Source of the DNA: Rubrobacter sp.
GTDB taxonomy: Bacteria > Actinomycetota > Rubrobacteria > Rubrobacterales > Rubrobacteraceae
NCBI GenBank assembly: GCA_020253895.1
Contig: JADDKG010000313.1
Span: forward strand, 1-5,680
Direction: 5' to 3'
DNA length: 5,680 bases
How positions within the stretch are numbered: the first letter of the stretch is position 1; every line of letters begins with the position of its first letter. Below, piece by piece: positions 1-4,985 of the stretch. The translations under genes and the position numbers were made by a program. The notes under the pieces are model-generated. The model saw only the letters and a program-made list of their open reading frames with translations. It was not told the origin of the DNA and did no database searches.

Positions 1-18
1 CCAGGGCCTCCGCGGCCC

Positions 19-813
19 TCACGCCCCGACCCTCTCCAGCACGGCCCCCAGGGCGTGCACCGGGCCGGCTCCGGCCCCGATCTCGCCTATCCCGTAGCGC
101 ACCGCCTCGGAGGCGACCTCCCGCGCCCGGCGGGCAGCCTCCTCCAGCCCCAGGCCCCGCGCCAGGAAGCTGGCGAGCGCCGCCGAGTGGGTACAGCCCG
201 CCCCGTGGGTGTTCTCCGAGTCGTAGGTGGGCCCCTCTATCTCCAGAAAGCGCTCCCCGTCGTAGAGCAGGTCCGCCCCGGACGCCGTGTGCCCGCCGGT
301 GATGATGACCGCCCGGGGACCGAAGGAGCGCAGCTCCACCGCCGCCTCCCGCACCCGCCCCTCGTCCACCCCGGCACCGAGCAGCGCGAACGCCTCGTTT
401 ATGTTGGGGGTTATGGCGGAGGCCAGCGGGAAGAGCTCCTGCTTGTAGGTCTCGACCGCCTCGTCCTCGAGCAGCTTCGCCCCGCTCTCGGCGACCATGA
501 CCGGGTCCACCACCAGGTTCGGGATCCCGAAGCGCCGTACCGCCCCGGCGACGGCGGAGATGATCTCCGCGTTGAACAGCATCCCGGTCTTGGCGGCGTC
601 CGCCCCGATATCCTCCACGATGGCCTCTATCTGGTCCACCGCCACCCGGGGCGGGAAGGGGAAGATACTCTTTACCCCCACGGTGTTCTGGGCGGTTACG
701 GCCACCAGGGCTGTGGTCCCGTAGACCCCGCAGCGCAAGAACGCCTTGAGGTCGGCCTGTATGCCGGCCCCCGCCCCGGAGTCGCTGGTGGCTATGCTCA
801 TTACCCTCTTCAC
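19..813 (-). CDS. thiD: Hydroxymethylpyrimidine / phosphomethylpyrimidine kinase (ThiD)
   Basis: ThiD phosphorylates 4-amino-5-hydroxymethyl-2-methylpyrimidine (HMP) to HMP-P and then HMP-PP in the cytoplasmic thiamine pathway. The 264-residue protein has the normal length for a single-domain ThiD of the ribokinase fold. Seen in the sequence: the N-terminal substrate loop SDSGAGAGIQADLK (about residues 10-23), AVTAQNT (38-44), KTGML (75-79), VDPVM (102-106), TPNINEA (135-141), and the C-terminal anion-hole/catalytic segment NTHGAGCTHS (201-210), whose cysteine is at 207. The start is GTG at 813, with GGAGGT about 8 nt upstream; an in-frame ATG at 801 is a weaker alternative. The GTG overlaps the tenA stop as GTGA (a 4-base overlap), implying translational coupling. 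It is the last gene visible of the riboswitch-controlled thiT-tenA-thiD operon. The family call is firm; fusion to ThiE is excluded by the length. Confidence 0.95.
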   Translation of the reverse strand: MKRVMSIATSDSGAGAGIQADLKAFLRCGVYGTTALVAVTAQNTVGVKSIFPFPPRVAVDQIEAIVEDIGADAAKTGMLFNAEIISAVAGAVRRFGIPNLVVDPVMVAESGAKLLEDEAVETYKQELFPLASAITPNINEAFALLGAGVDEGRVREAAVELRSFGPRAVIITGGHTASGADLLYDGERFLEIEGPTYDSENTHGAGCTHSAALASFLARGLGLEEAARRAREVASEAVRYGIGEIGAGAGPVHALGAVLERVGA

Positions 814-1451
814 CCGACTCTACCTCCGTTCTCCTCCGGTGTCCCGAGCGCCATCTCCCAGAAGTCCCGCTCGAGGCGGGCGACCTCCAAAAAGGCCCTC
901 TCGGCCCGCCTCCGTTCCTCCTCTCCGGCCTCCCCGAGCGCTGCATCCGCGGCCCCTTCCAGCCGGGAGACGTAGTCCGCGAACCCCGGCGTGGTCCAGT
1001 GCTCGACGAACTCCCGGTAGTCGGGGTGTCCCGGCTCAGCGCCCCGCCAGGCCTCGAGGTAGGCGCGCTCGAGCGCCCACAGCGCCGTGATGTCGGCAGC
1101 GTAGGGCTCTTTCTCCAGCCCCGCAAGAAACCCGCAGTAGGCCGCGTTGGTGGGGTGGCGCGGCGCGTCGAGGCCGAGCCCCCTGCGCCGGGCCTGCTCC
1201 TCGAACCAGCCGAGCTCCTCCTCCAGGGCGGCGAGCCCGCCGATGAGGAGCGCCTGGTCCCGCCGCGGCGCCCGGGCGAGGAGCCGGGCCTGGAACTTTA
1301 GCCCCTCCACGACGAACAGGTAGTCCTGGACCAGCCAGGTCTCGAAGGTTCCCCGGGGGAGCGTCCCCTCGCGCACCCCGTCCAGAAACGGGTGGCGGGT
1401 GGCCTGGTTCCAGGGATCCCGGTGCCGCTCCAAAAGATCCGCCGCCTTCAC
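810..1451 (-). CDS. tenA: TenA-family aminopyrimidine hydrolase lacking the classical catalytic cysteine (TenA_E-like)
   Basis: This 213-residue helical protein belongs to the TenA/thiaminase II family, which hydrolyses aminopyrimidine breakdown products of thiamine so that HMP can be salvaged. The substrate aspartate is visible in VQDYLF (D43), the tyrosine in NAAYCGFL (Y105), and the acid near the C-terminus in FWEMA (E199, matching Bacillus Glu205). The helix that carries the nucleophilic Cys in Bacillus TenA (Cys135) reads ALWALERAYLEAW (about 123-135) and has no Cys; E128 sits at or next to that place. The only Cys, C106, follows Y105 and is not the catalytic position. This fits the TenA_E subgroup, so the exact substrate (amino-HMP or its formyl derivative rather than thiamine) is inferred. 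The start is GTG at 1451 with a GGGAGGGGG ribosome site, 12 nt after the thiT stop. The stop overlaps the thiD start. Confidence 0.9.
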   Translation of the reverse strand: MKAADLLERHRDPWNQATRHPFLDGVREGTLPRGTFETWLVQDYLFVVEGLKFQARLLARAPRRDQALLIGGLAALEEELGWFEEQARRRGLGLDAPRHPTNAAYCGFLAGLEKEPYAADITALWALERAYLEAWRGAEPGHPDYREFVEHWTTPGFADYVSRLEGAADAALGEAGEEERRRAERAFLEVARLERDFWEMALGTPEENGGRVG

Positions 1452-1463
1452 AACCCCCTCCCG

Positions 1464-2024
1464 CTAGGCAACCCTCTGCCGGCCCCCGGGCTCCGCCTGC
1501 CGCCTGGAGGGCCGCGCCCCAGCCAGCGCCCGCAGCAGGGCCACGCCCAGCACCAGCGCGATGGCCATGCTGGGCACCAGGTAGGCCGCGTTGTACGCCG
1601 CGGAGTAGAGGTAGGGGTTCCAGCCCTCCGGGGCGTAGGAGGCGAAGAAGGCCACCCCGGAGACGAAGTGGCAGGCGAAGCGCGCCAGCACGGCGGCAAC
1701 CGTGCCGGCGACCGCGCCGCGCACCGTCGGCGGGAAAAAGCCCGCCACACCAAGAGCCCCGAAGGCCAGCGGGTAGTCGAAGAGCACCTGCACCGGGTGC
1801 ACGACGTAGGGCTCTACCGCGAGGTTCAACAGCCCGTAGACCACCCCCGAGGCTACCCCCACCCAGGGCCCCTGGCGCAGAGCCAAGAGGATCAGGGGGA
1901 TCATCTCCAGCGAGATGGAGCCCCCGAACGGCATCTGGAAGACCTTGACCAGGCCCAGAACGAAGGCCAGGGCCACGGCCAGCCCCGCCTCGGCCAGCAC
2001 CCTGACGTCCCTGAAAGCGCCCAC
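1464..2024 (-). CDS. thiT: Energy-coupled thiamine transporter substrate-binding subunit ThiT
   Basis: ThiT (YuaJ) is the membrane S-component of an ECF-type vitamin importer. It binds thiamine with high affinity and needs the shared EcfT/EcfA/EcfA' module, which is not in this window. The 186-residue product is highly hydrophobic, consistent with about six membrane helices. It carries family-typical segments: SLEMIPL (about 38-44), EPYVVHPVQVLFDYPLAF (71-88), and the thiamine-site region CHFVSGVAFFASYAPEGWNP (118-137) followed by YSAAYNAAYLVP (140-151), including H119, Y130, Y144 and N145. The last about 20 residues are a polar, Arg-rich cytoplasmic tail. The start is GTG at 2024; an AAGGAGG site lies 11 nt upstream, a little long but the only good one. 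The gene lies directly behind a TPP riboswitch and starts the thiT-tenA-thiD operon. The assignment is strong from both sequence and context. Confidence 0.94.
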   Translation of the reverse strand: MGAFRDVRVLAEAGLAVALAFVLGLVKVFQMPFGGSISLEMIPLILLALRQGPWVGVASGVVYGLLNLAVEPYVVHPVQVLFDYPLAFGALGVAGFFPPTVRGAVAGTVAAVLARFACHFVSGVAFFASYAPEGWNPYLYSAAYNAAYLVPSMAIALVLGVALLRALAGARPSRRQAEPGGRQRVA

Positions 2025-2029
2025 TTGTA

Positions 2030-2061
2030 GCGCATCCTCCTTCCGCCAAGCGGGGATGCGC
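2030..2061 (-). promoter_or_regulatory. Predicted expression-platform hairpin sequestering the thiT Shine-Dalgarno site
   Basis: In the transcript sense, GCGCATCC (from 2061 to 2054) is perfectly complementary to GGATGCGC (from 2037 to 2030). The latter contains the last two G of the thiT AAGGAGG site. A second short stem, CCGC/GCGG, lies in the loop, leaving AAGGA bulged. Pairing would limit ribosome access to the GTG at 2024. The aptamer's 3' arm contains GATGC (2080-2076), which can pair with GCATC of the same hairpin, so it could act as an anti-sequestor when TPP is absent. No U-tract follows, which argues for translational rather than transcriptional control. This is an inference from complementarity alone. 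Confidence 0.55.
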
Positions 2062-2074
2062 CGGCGAAGCTACC

Positions 2075-2172
2075 GAGCATCTCCCTGCGCCGGCATTACC
2101 CGGATCAGGTTCAACGGGTCGGCGCCCCAGAACACGGCGCCCTCTCAGCCTCGCGGCTCCCCGGTCTGCCTC
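2075..2172 (-). ncRNA. TPP riboswitch aptamer (THI element)
   Basis: The minus strand carries the THI-box consensus in order. GGGGAGCC with a short GCC-GCGA-GGC stem lies at 2162-2147, followed by the conserved CTGAGAGG at 2148-2141. A variable GGCGCC/GGCGCC stem comes next. Then the pyrophosphate-sensor half runs from 2111 to 2082, containing AACCTGATCCGGGTAATG and CCGGCGCAGGGA. A weak closing stem P1 can form between GAGGCA (2172-2167) and TGCTC (2079-2075) with one bulged G. The element lies in the leader of thiT-tenA-thiD, so binding of thiamine pyrophosphate would turn down thiamine uptake and salvage. The family call is firm; the P1 boundary is approximate. Confidence 0.96.
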
Positions 2173-2182
2173 TCTTCCCTAG

Positions 2183-2211
2183 AGCTTACCCCGGCCCGGA
2201 GCATCCCGCAA
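2183..2211 (-). promoter_or_regulatory. Candidate sigma-A-type promoter for the thiamine operon
   Basis: On the minus strand, TTGCGG (2211-2206) and TAAGCT (2188-2183) are separated by 17 nt. This would start transcription near 2176, just ahead of the riboswitch aptamer. The -10 box overlaps the TAA stop of the Nudix gene. Both boxes match the consensus only partly (3 of 6 each), so the position next to the riboswitch is the main support. Read-through from the Nudix gene is the alternative. Confidence 0.4.
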
Positions 2212-2731
2212 CCCAGAGCAGCCCGAGCACCGAGGCGGCGTCCGTGATGCCGCCGGAGAGCGCCATCCCCAGCGCCTCCCGCAACGGCACACGCACCACC
2301 TCTATGAACTCCGTCGGCTCGGGGTGCGGCCCCCGGCCGTCGCGCACCGCCCGGCAGGCGAAGAGGTGGCACACCTCGTTGCTGCGCCCGGTGCTGGTGT
2401 GCACGGAGACGAGGTGCTCCAGCCCCTCCGCCCGGTAGCCGGTCTCCTCGAAGAGCTCCCTCCCGGCCGCCTCGCGCGGCTCCTCCCCGGCGTCGACCGC
2501 CCCGCTAGGGAGCTCCAGCGTGAAGCCCCCGAGCGGCTGCCGCCACTGCCGCACCAGCACCACATCCCCCTCCTCAGTGACCGGCACCACCGAGGCGAAC
2601 CCGCCGCTCTCCATGATGCCGTACTCGATGACCCGGCCGTCCGGAAGCTCCACCCGGTCAAGCCGGAAGGTGAACCACGGGCTGCGGTGCAGATAGTCGT
2701 GCCCGAGCGTGCGCCACTCCCTGCTCGCCAT
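2186..2731 (-). CDS. Nudix hydrolase, ADP-ribose pyrophosphatase-like
   Basis: This 181-residue protein hydrolyses a nucleoside diphosphate linked to another group, using a metal held by the Nudix helix. The complete signature GX5EX7REUXEEXGU is present from G77 to Y99: G77, E83, then RELFEETGY. The N-terminus (NPWF-like SPWFTFRLD, about 17-25), LPDGR, the VLVRQWR strand and LELPSGAVDAGEEP resemble the ADP-ribose/NudF branch. In that branch a proline often follows the box by about 15 residues; here the segment reads HTSTGRSNE, with Thr114 at that place, so the substrate is uncertain. The start is ATG at 2731, with no clear ribosome binding site and a TATACT box ending only 10 nt upstream. The gene is separated from the ferredoxin by a terminator and precedes the TPP riboswitch. 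A role in thiamine metabolism is possible but not shown. Confidence 0.9.
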   Translation of the reverse strand: MASREWRTLGHDYLHRSPWFTFRLDRVELPDGRVIEYGIMESGGFASVVPVTEEGDVVLVRQWRQPLGGFTLELPSGAVDAGEEPREAAGRELFEETGYRAEGLEHLVSVHTSTGRSNEVCHLFACRAVRDGRGPHPEPTEFIEVVRVPLREALGMALSGGITDAASVLGLLWVAGCSGPG

Positions 2732-2734
2732 GCC

Positions 2735-2776
2735 GCAGAAGAGTATAAGAGAAGAGGGGCCGGCAGAGCCGGCCCC
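2735..2776 (-). terminator. Intrinsic terminator after the ferredoxin gene
   Basis: A perfect 9-bp GC stem, GGGGCCGGC / GCCGGCCCC (2756-2764 and 2768-2776) with a three-base loop, lies 28 nt beyond the ferredoxin stop. In the transcript sense it is followed by a pyrimidine-rich run (TCTTCTCTTATACTCTTCT) holding many U. The tail is mixed C/U rather than pure U, so efficiency is uncertain. It would separate the DUF59-ferredoxin unit from the Nudix gene. Confidence 0.7.
2742..2747 (-). promoter_or_regulatory. Candidate -10 box of the Nudix gene
   Basis: TATACT matches the TATAAT consensus at 5 of 6 positions on the minus strand. It ends 10 nt before the Nudix ATG, so transcription would begin about 3-4 nt ahead of the start codon. 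No recognisable -35 is present at the usual distance, because that place is occupied by the terminator stem. This is a moderate guess. Confidence 0.35.
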
Positions 2777-2804
2777 CGGCGACCCTGAACGCGCCTACGG
2801 GAAG

Positions 2805-3044
2805 CTACGAGAGGCCGAAGAACTCCTGGGCCTTGGTGATGTACTGCTGCATCTCCTCCGGCACCTCGTCCTCGGGGTAGATCGCCTCAACCGGGCACTC
2901 CGGCTCGCACGCCCCGCAGTCGATGCACTCCTCGGGGTTGATCATGAACTGCTCCCCCGCGTCGTAGATGCAGTCGACCGGGCAGACCTCCACGCAGCTC
3001 TGGTCCTTTGTCCCTATGCACGGCTCGGTGATGACGTAAGCCAA
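2805..3044 (-). CDS. fdxA: Seven-iron ferredoxin ([3Fe-4S][4Fe-4S]), FdxA type
   Basis: This is a 79-residue soluble electron carrier. Cysteines fall at 9, 17, 21, 25, 40, 43, 46 and 50. By comparison with Azotobacter FdI and mycobacterial FdxA, C9, C17 and C50 would hold the [3Fe-4S] cluster and C21, C40, C43 and C46 the [4Fe-4S] cluster. C25 is the extra non-ligand Cys. Core motifs are [24 protein letters not shown] and the acidic EDEVPEEM segment followed by a helix ending in FFGLS. The start is TTG at 3044, which gives MAYVITEPC as usual for the family and has AAGGAGG about 6 nt upstream; the reading frame stays open further upstream but that part resembles no ferredoxin. It lies 23 nt after the DUF59 gene and ends at a terminator. 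The redox partner is not visible here. Confidence 0.96.
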   Translation of the reverse strand: MAYVITEPCIGTKDQSCVEVCPVDCIYDAGEQFMINPEECIDCGACEPECPVEAIYPEDEVPEEMQQYITKAQEFFGLS

Positions 3045-3067
3045 TTCTCTCCTCCTTTTCCGTCTGC

Positions 3068-3370
3068 CTACCGCCCGAAGAAGAGCTTCGCGGCGGGGCT
3101 CATCATGTCCGGGGTCCACATCGGCTCGAAGGTCAGCCGGGCGTTGACCGTCTCGACCCCCTCTATGGAGAGGACCTCGCTCTCGAGTTGAGCCTGGATC
3201 TGATCCCCTGCCGGACACATGGGGCTGGTCAGGGAGAAGGTGACATCCACGTGACGCCCCCCGTCGTGGATCCCGATGTCGTAGATGAGCCCCAGCTCCA
3301 CGAGGTCCATCCCGAGCTCCGGGTCTATGACGTTTCTGAGCTGGTCCCTGACTCGCTCCTCGGTAACCAC
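3068..3370 (-). CDS. MIP18/DUF59 family protein (iron-sulfur cluster assembly-associated, SufT-like)
   Basis: This is a 100-residue single-domain protein. Seen: the N-terminal [27 protein letters not shown] (about 24-32), the conserved cysteine loop TSPMCPAGD (C52 at residues 48-56), and the C-terminal [13 protein letters not shown]. These are hallmarks of DUF59/MIP18 proteins, which act in maturation of Fe-S proteins (bacterial SufT, eukaryotic MIP18); PaaD, the phenylacetate oxygenase accessory protein, is a longer relative. The start is set at GTG 3370, which has GAGGTGA 7 nt upstream and begins just before the domain. A longer GTG start at 3442 would add 24 residues without homology-like character, with its GGAGG only 2 nt away. 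It is followed after 23 nt by the 7Fe ferredoxin, suggesting an Fe-S-related pair, although the client is unknown. Confidence 0.88.
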   Translation of the reverse strand: MVTEERVRDQLRNVIDPELGMDLVELGLIYDIGIHDGGRHVDVTFSLTSPMCPAGDQIQAQLESEVLSIEGVETVNARLTFEPMWTPDMMSPAAKLFFGR

Positions 3371-3413
3371 AGCGCTCTCACCTCTCGTGCTCTCGGGCTC
3401 TTTCTTCCGGACT

Positions 3414-3442
3414 ATTGTAAAGCCCGCGGGGCGTATTTCCAC
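3414..3442 (-). promoter_or_regulatory. Candidate promoter of the DUF59-ferredoxin unit
   Basis: The minus strand reads TACAAT at 3419-3414 (5 of 6 to the -10 consensus), with GTGGAA at 3442-3437 at 17-nt spacing as a poor -35. The predicted start near 3407 would give a leader of about 37 nt holding the ribosome site for the GTG at 3370. The box lies downstream of the mIPS stop. It independently favours the shorter DUF59 start. Confidence 0.4.
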
Positions 3443-3451
3443 CGCCTCCTA

Positions 3452-4849
3452 TCAGCGGAGGGCCCTGGGCTCACACAGCGGCTCAAGCCCCGCCAAAGCC
3501 CTAAGCTTCTCCCTCAGCATGAGCAACTGCACAAACAGGTCGTGCTCAGCAGCCCCCTCCCTAACCATGGGGCTCTTGAAGTAGAAGGAGAGCCAACTCT
3601 GAACCCCTCCCCGCCCCTCTTCCCTTTGGACTAGCTCCAAAAACAGCGCAAGGTCTAACACCATGGGCGCAGCAAGGATGGAGTCCCTCGCTAAGAGGTT
3701 GACCTTTATCTGCATGGGATAGCCAAGCCAGCCAAAGATGTCTATGTTGTCCCAGCCTTCCTTGGCATCCCCCCTGGGCGGGTAGTAGTTTATCTCCACC
3801 CGGTGGTAGAGATCCCCATACAGCCCGCAATAGAGCTCCGGCTCCAAAATGGCATCAAGCACCGAGCGCTTTGTGATCTCCTTGCTCTTGAAGTTCTGCG
3901 GCTCCTCTAGAACAAGCCCGTCCCGGTTGCCGAGGATGTTGGTCGAAAACCACCCCTCCATCCCAAGCATCCTGGCCTTTATGGCCGGTGCCAGAGCACT
4001 CTTGAGGAAGGTCTGCCCGCTCTTGAAGTCCTTGCCGCAAAGGGCAACCCCTCTTTGCTCCGCAAGCTCTATGAGAGCCGGGGCATCAGCCCCCACAGAA
4101 GGCGTCCCGTTGGCATAAGGTACCCCCTCCTGGATGGCCGCATAGGCATAGAGCATCGAGGGAGCTATTGCAGGGTGGCTCTTTCTCTCCCTGAGCGCCC
4201 TCTCAAAGCCCTCAAGGCTTGCATGTACCCCCTCATCCCCTTCCACATAGGCCTCCGTTGAGGCGCAGTTGATCATAACAAGGCTCTTTGCCCCGCTTTT
4301 GCGCCTGAAGGAGCGTATGTCCTCCCTTATGAGAGAGACCGCCTCCTCAAGGCTCCCATACTCCCCCTCCTTTGTGTAATCCCCCCGCAAAGCGCTCACA
4401 AAGCGCCCATCAAAGACCCCCCTGTAGAGCTCAACCTCCCTAAGCGCATCCCGCACCACCCCAAGGTGCTCCTTGCTCAAAACCCCAGCCCCAACCGCCG
4501 CCTCGTAGCAGTCCTCCCCAAAGATGTCCCAGCCCCCAAACACAAGCTTATCCATGCCGGCAAGCGGAAGAAGCTCCTTTATTGGCCTGCTACTGCCGCC
4601 GCTCCCTCCCTCTTTCTGCTCCTCCACCCACAGCCTCCCAAGCTGGCTTATGGAGCCAACAGGCTCCCCAAGGCCCCGCCTTATGAGCTCAACCCCGGCC
4701 ATGAAGGTGCTCGCAACAGCCCCTCCTGCTCCAACAAGCAGAACCCCAAGCTTCTCCTTCTCCGCAGCAGGTCTCTCTCCCTCCCGACGCCCTCGCTGCT
4801 CCTCATGCCGTGCAACCTCGCCGCCGGACCTCTCCTCCCAACGTCCCAT
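3452..4849 (-). CDS. ino1: myo-Inositol-1-phosphate synthase (inositol-3-phosphate synthase, mIPS)
   Basis: mIPS converts glucose 6-phosphate to L-myo-inositol 1-phosphate with tightly cycled NAD. The 465-residue protein shows the NAD-binding GVLLVGAGGAVASTF (35-49), GGWDIFGEDCYEA (105-117), the catalytic core GKDFKSGQT (272-280), WFSTNILGNRDG (300-311), GDAKEGWDNID (360-370), a lysine in MQIKVN (K382), and RDSILAAPMVLDL (388-400). The start is ATG 4849, with AAGGAGG 6 nt upstream; an in-frame extension to 4939 would cross the TATAAT promoter and is rejected. Residues 1-33 form a charged extension before the Rossmann fold, and 79-89 are Gly/Ser-rich. It is longer than the Archaeoglobus enzyme (about 390) but shorter than eukaryotic ones. 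GC in sampled stretches is 53-58%, far below the neighbours, with frequent third-position T/A, suggesting transfer. It diverges from a cytidylyltransferase gene, which points to DIP synthesis. Confidence 0.95.
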   Translation of the reverse strand: MGRWEERSGGEVARHEEQRGRREGERPAAEKEKLGVLLVGAGGAVASTFMAGVELIRRGLGEPVGSISQLGRLWVEEQKEGGSGGSSRPIKELLPLAGMDKLVFGGWDIFGEDCYEAAVGAGVLSKEHLGVVRDALREVELYRGVFDGRFVSALRGDYTKEGEYGSLEEAVSLIREDIRSFRRKSGAKSLVMINCASTEAYVEGDEGVHASLEGFERALRERKSHPAIAPSMLYAYAAIQEGVPYANGTPSVGADAPALIELAEQRGVALCGKDFKSGQTFLKSALAPAIKARMLGMEGWFSTNILGNRDGLVLEEPQNFKSKEITKRSVLDAILEPELYCGLYGDLYHRVEINYYPPRGDAKEGWDNIDIFGWLGYPMQIKVNLLARDSILAAPMVLDLALFLELVQREEGRGGVQSWLSFYFKSPMVREGAAEHDLFVQLLMLREKLRALAGLEPLCEPRALR

Positions 4850-4895
4850 CACAAGCCTCCTTCCTATGCGTCCACGCCACAGATGAAGGGGCAAG

Positions 4896-4924
4896 ATTAT
4901 AAGCCCTGAATGGCACTTGATCCA
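4896..4924 (-). promoter_or_regulatory. Promoter of the mIPS gene
   Basis: A perfect TATAAT lies on the minus strand at 4901-4896, with TGGATC at 4924-4919 as a weak -35 at 17-nt spacing. Predicted transcription starts near 4889 and leaves a leader of about 40 nt with AAGGAGG before the ATG at 4849. A perfect -10 box in such GC-rich DNA is unlikely by chance. The -35 is uncertain. Confidence 0.6.
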
Positions 4925-4956
4925 GGCGAACAAAAACACTCAGTTGTCGCTGGTGC

Positions 4957-4985
4957 TTGTAGGATCATGGGGTGCGGGTTAACAT
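4957..4985 (+). promoter_or_regulatory. Candidate promoter of the divergent cytidylyltransferase gene
   Basis: TTGTAG (4957-4962) and TAACAT (4980-4985) are spaced by 17 nt on the plus strand, matching the consensus at 3 and 4 of 6 positions. Transcription would start near 4992, giving a leader of about 80 nt that can fold a CCGGGGAG/CTCCGG stem near 4999-5020. The box lies back to back with the mIPS promoter. Confidence 0.4.

Noticed and set aside
55..975. A 306-codon open frame on the plus strand opposite thiD
   Set aside because: Its composition (Arg, Pro, Gly, His) is that of an antisense shadow, with no motifs. ThiD on the other strand accounts for the region.
1036..2049. A 337-codon open frame on the minus strand across thiT and tenA
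   Set aside because: It is a high-GC shadow frame made mostly of Gly, Ala and Arg with no domain. The thiT and tenA frames in the same place have clear family motifs and ribosome sites.
2119..2142. The GGCGCC/GGCGCC hairpin as an independent terminator in the thiT leader
   Set aside because: It sits between the two conserved halves of the TPP aptamer, where a variable stem is expected, and no U-run follows.
3045..3218. A 58-residue N-terminal extension of the ferredoxin frame
   Set aside because: It overlaps the end of the DUF59 gene in another frame and has no ferredoxin-like residues. TTG 3044 gives the canonical family N-terminus and has a ribosome site.
3417..3432. GCCC-CGC-GGGC followed by TTTACAAT as a terminator behind mIPS
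   Set aside because: The stem is only about 4 bp and the T-run is three bases, too weak to call. The TACAAT is better explained as a -10 box.
4850..4939. A 30-residue upstream extension of mIPS to the first in-frame start at 4939
   Set aside because: The extension would include the TATAAT promoter, and the ATG at 4849 has a strong AAGGAGG at good spacing.
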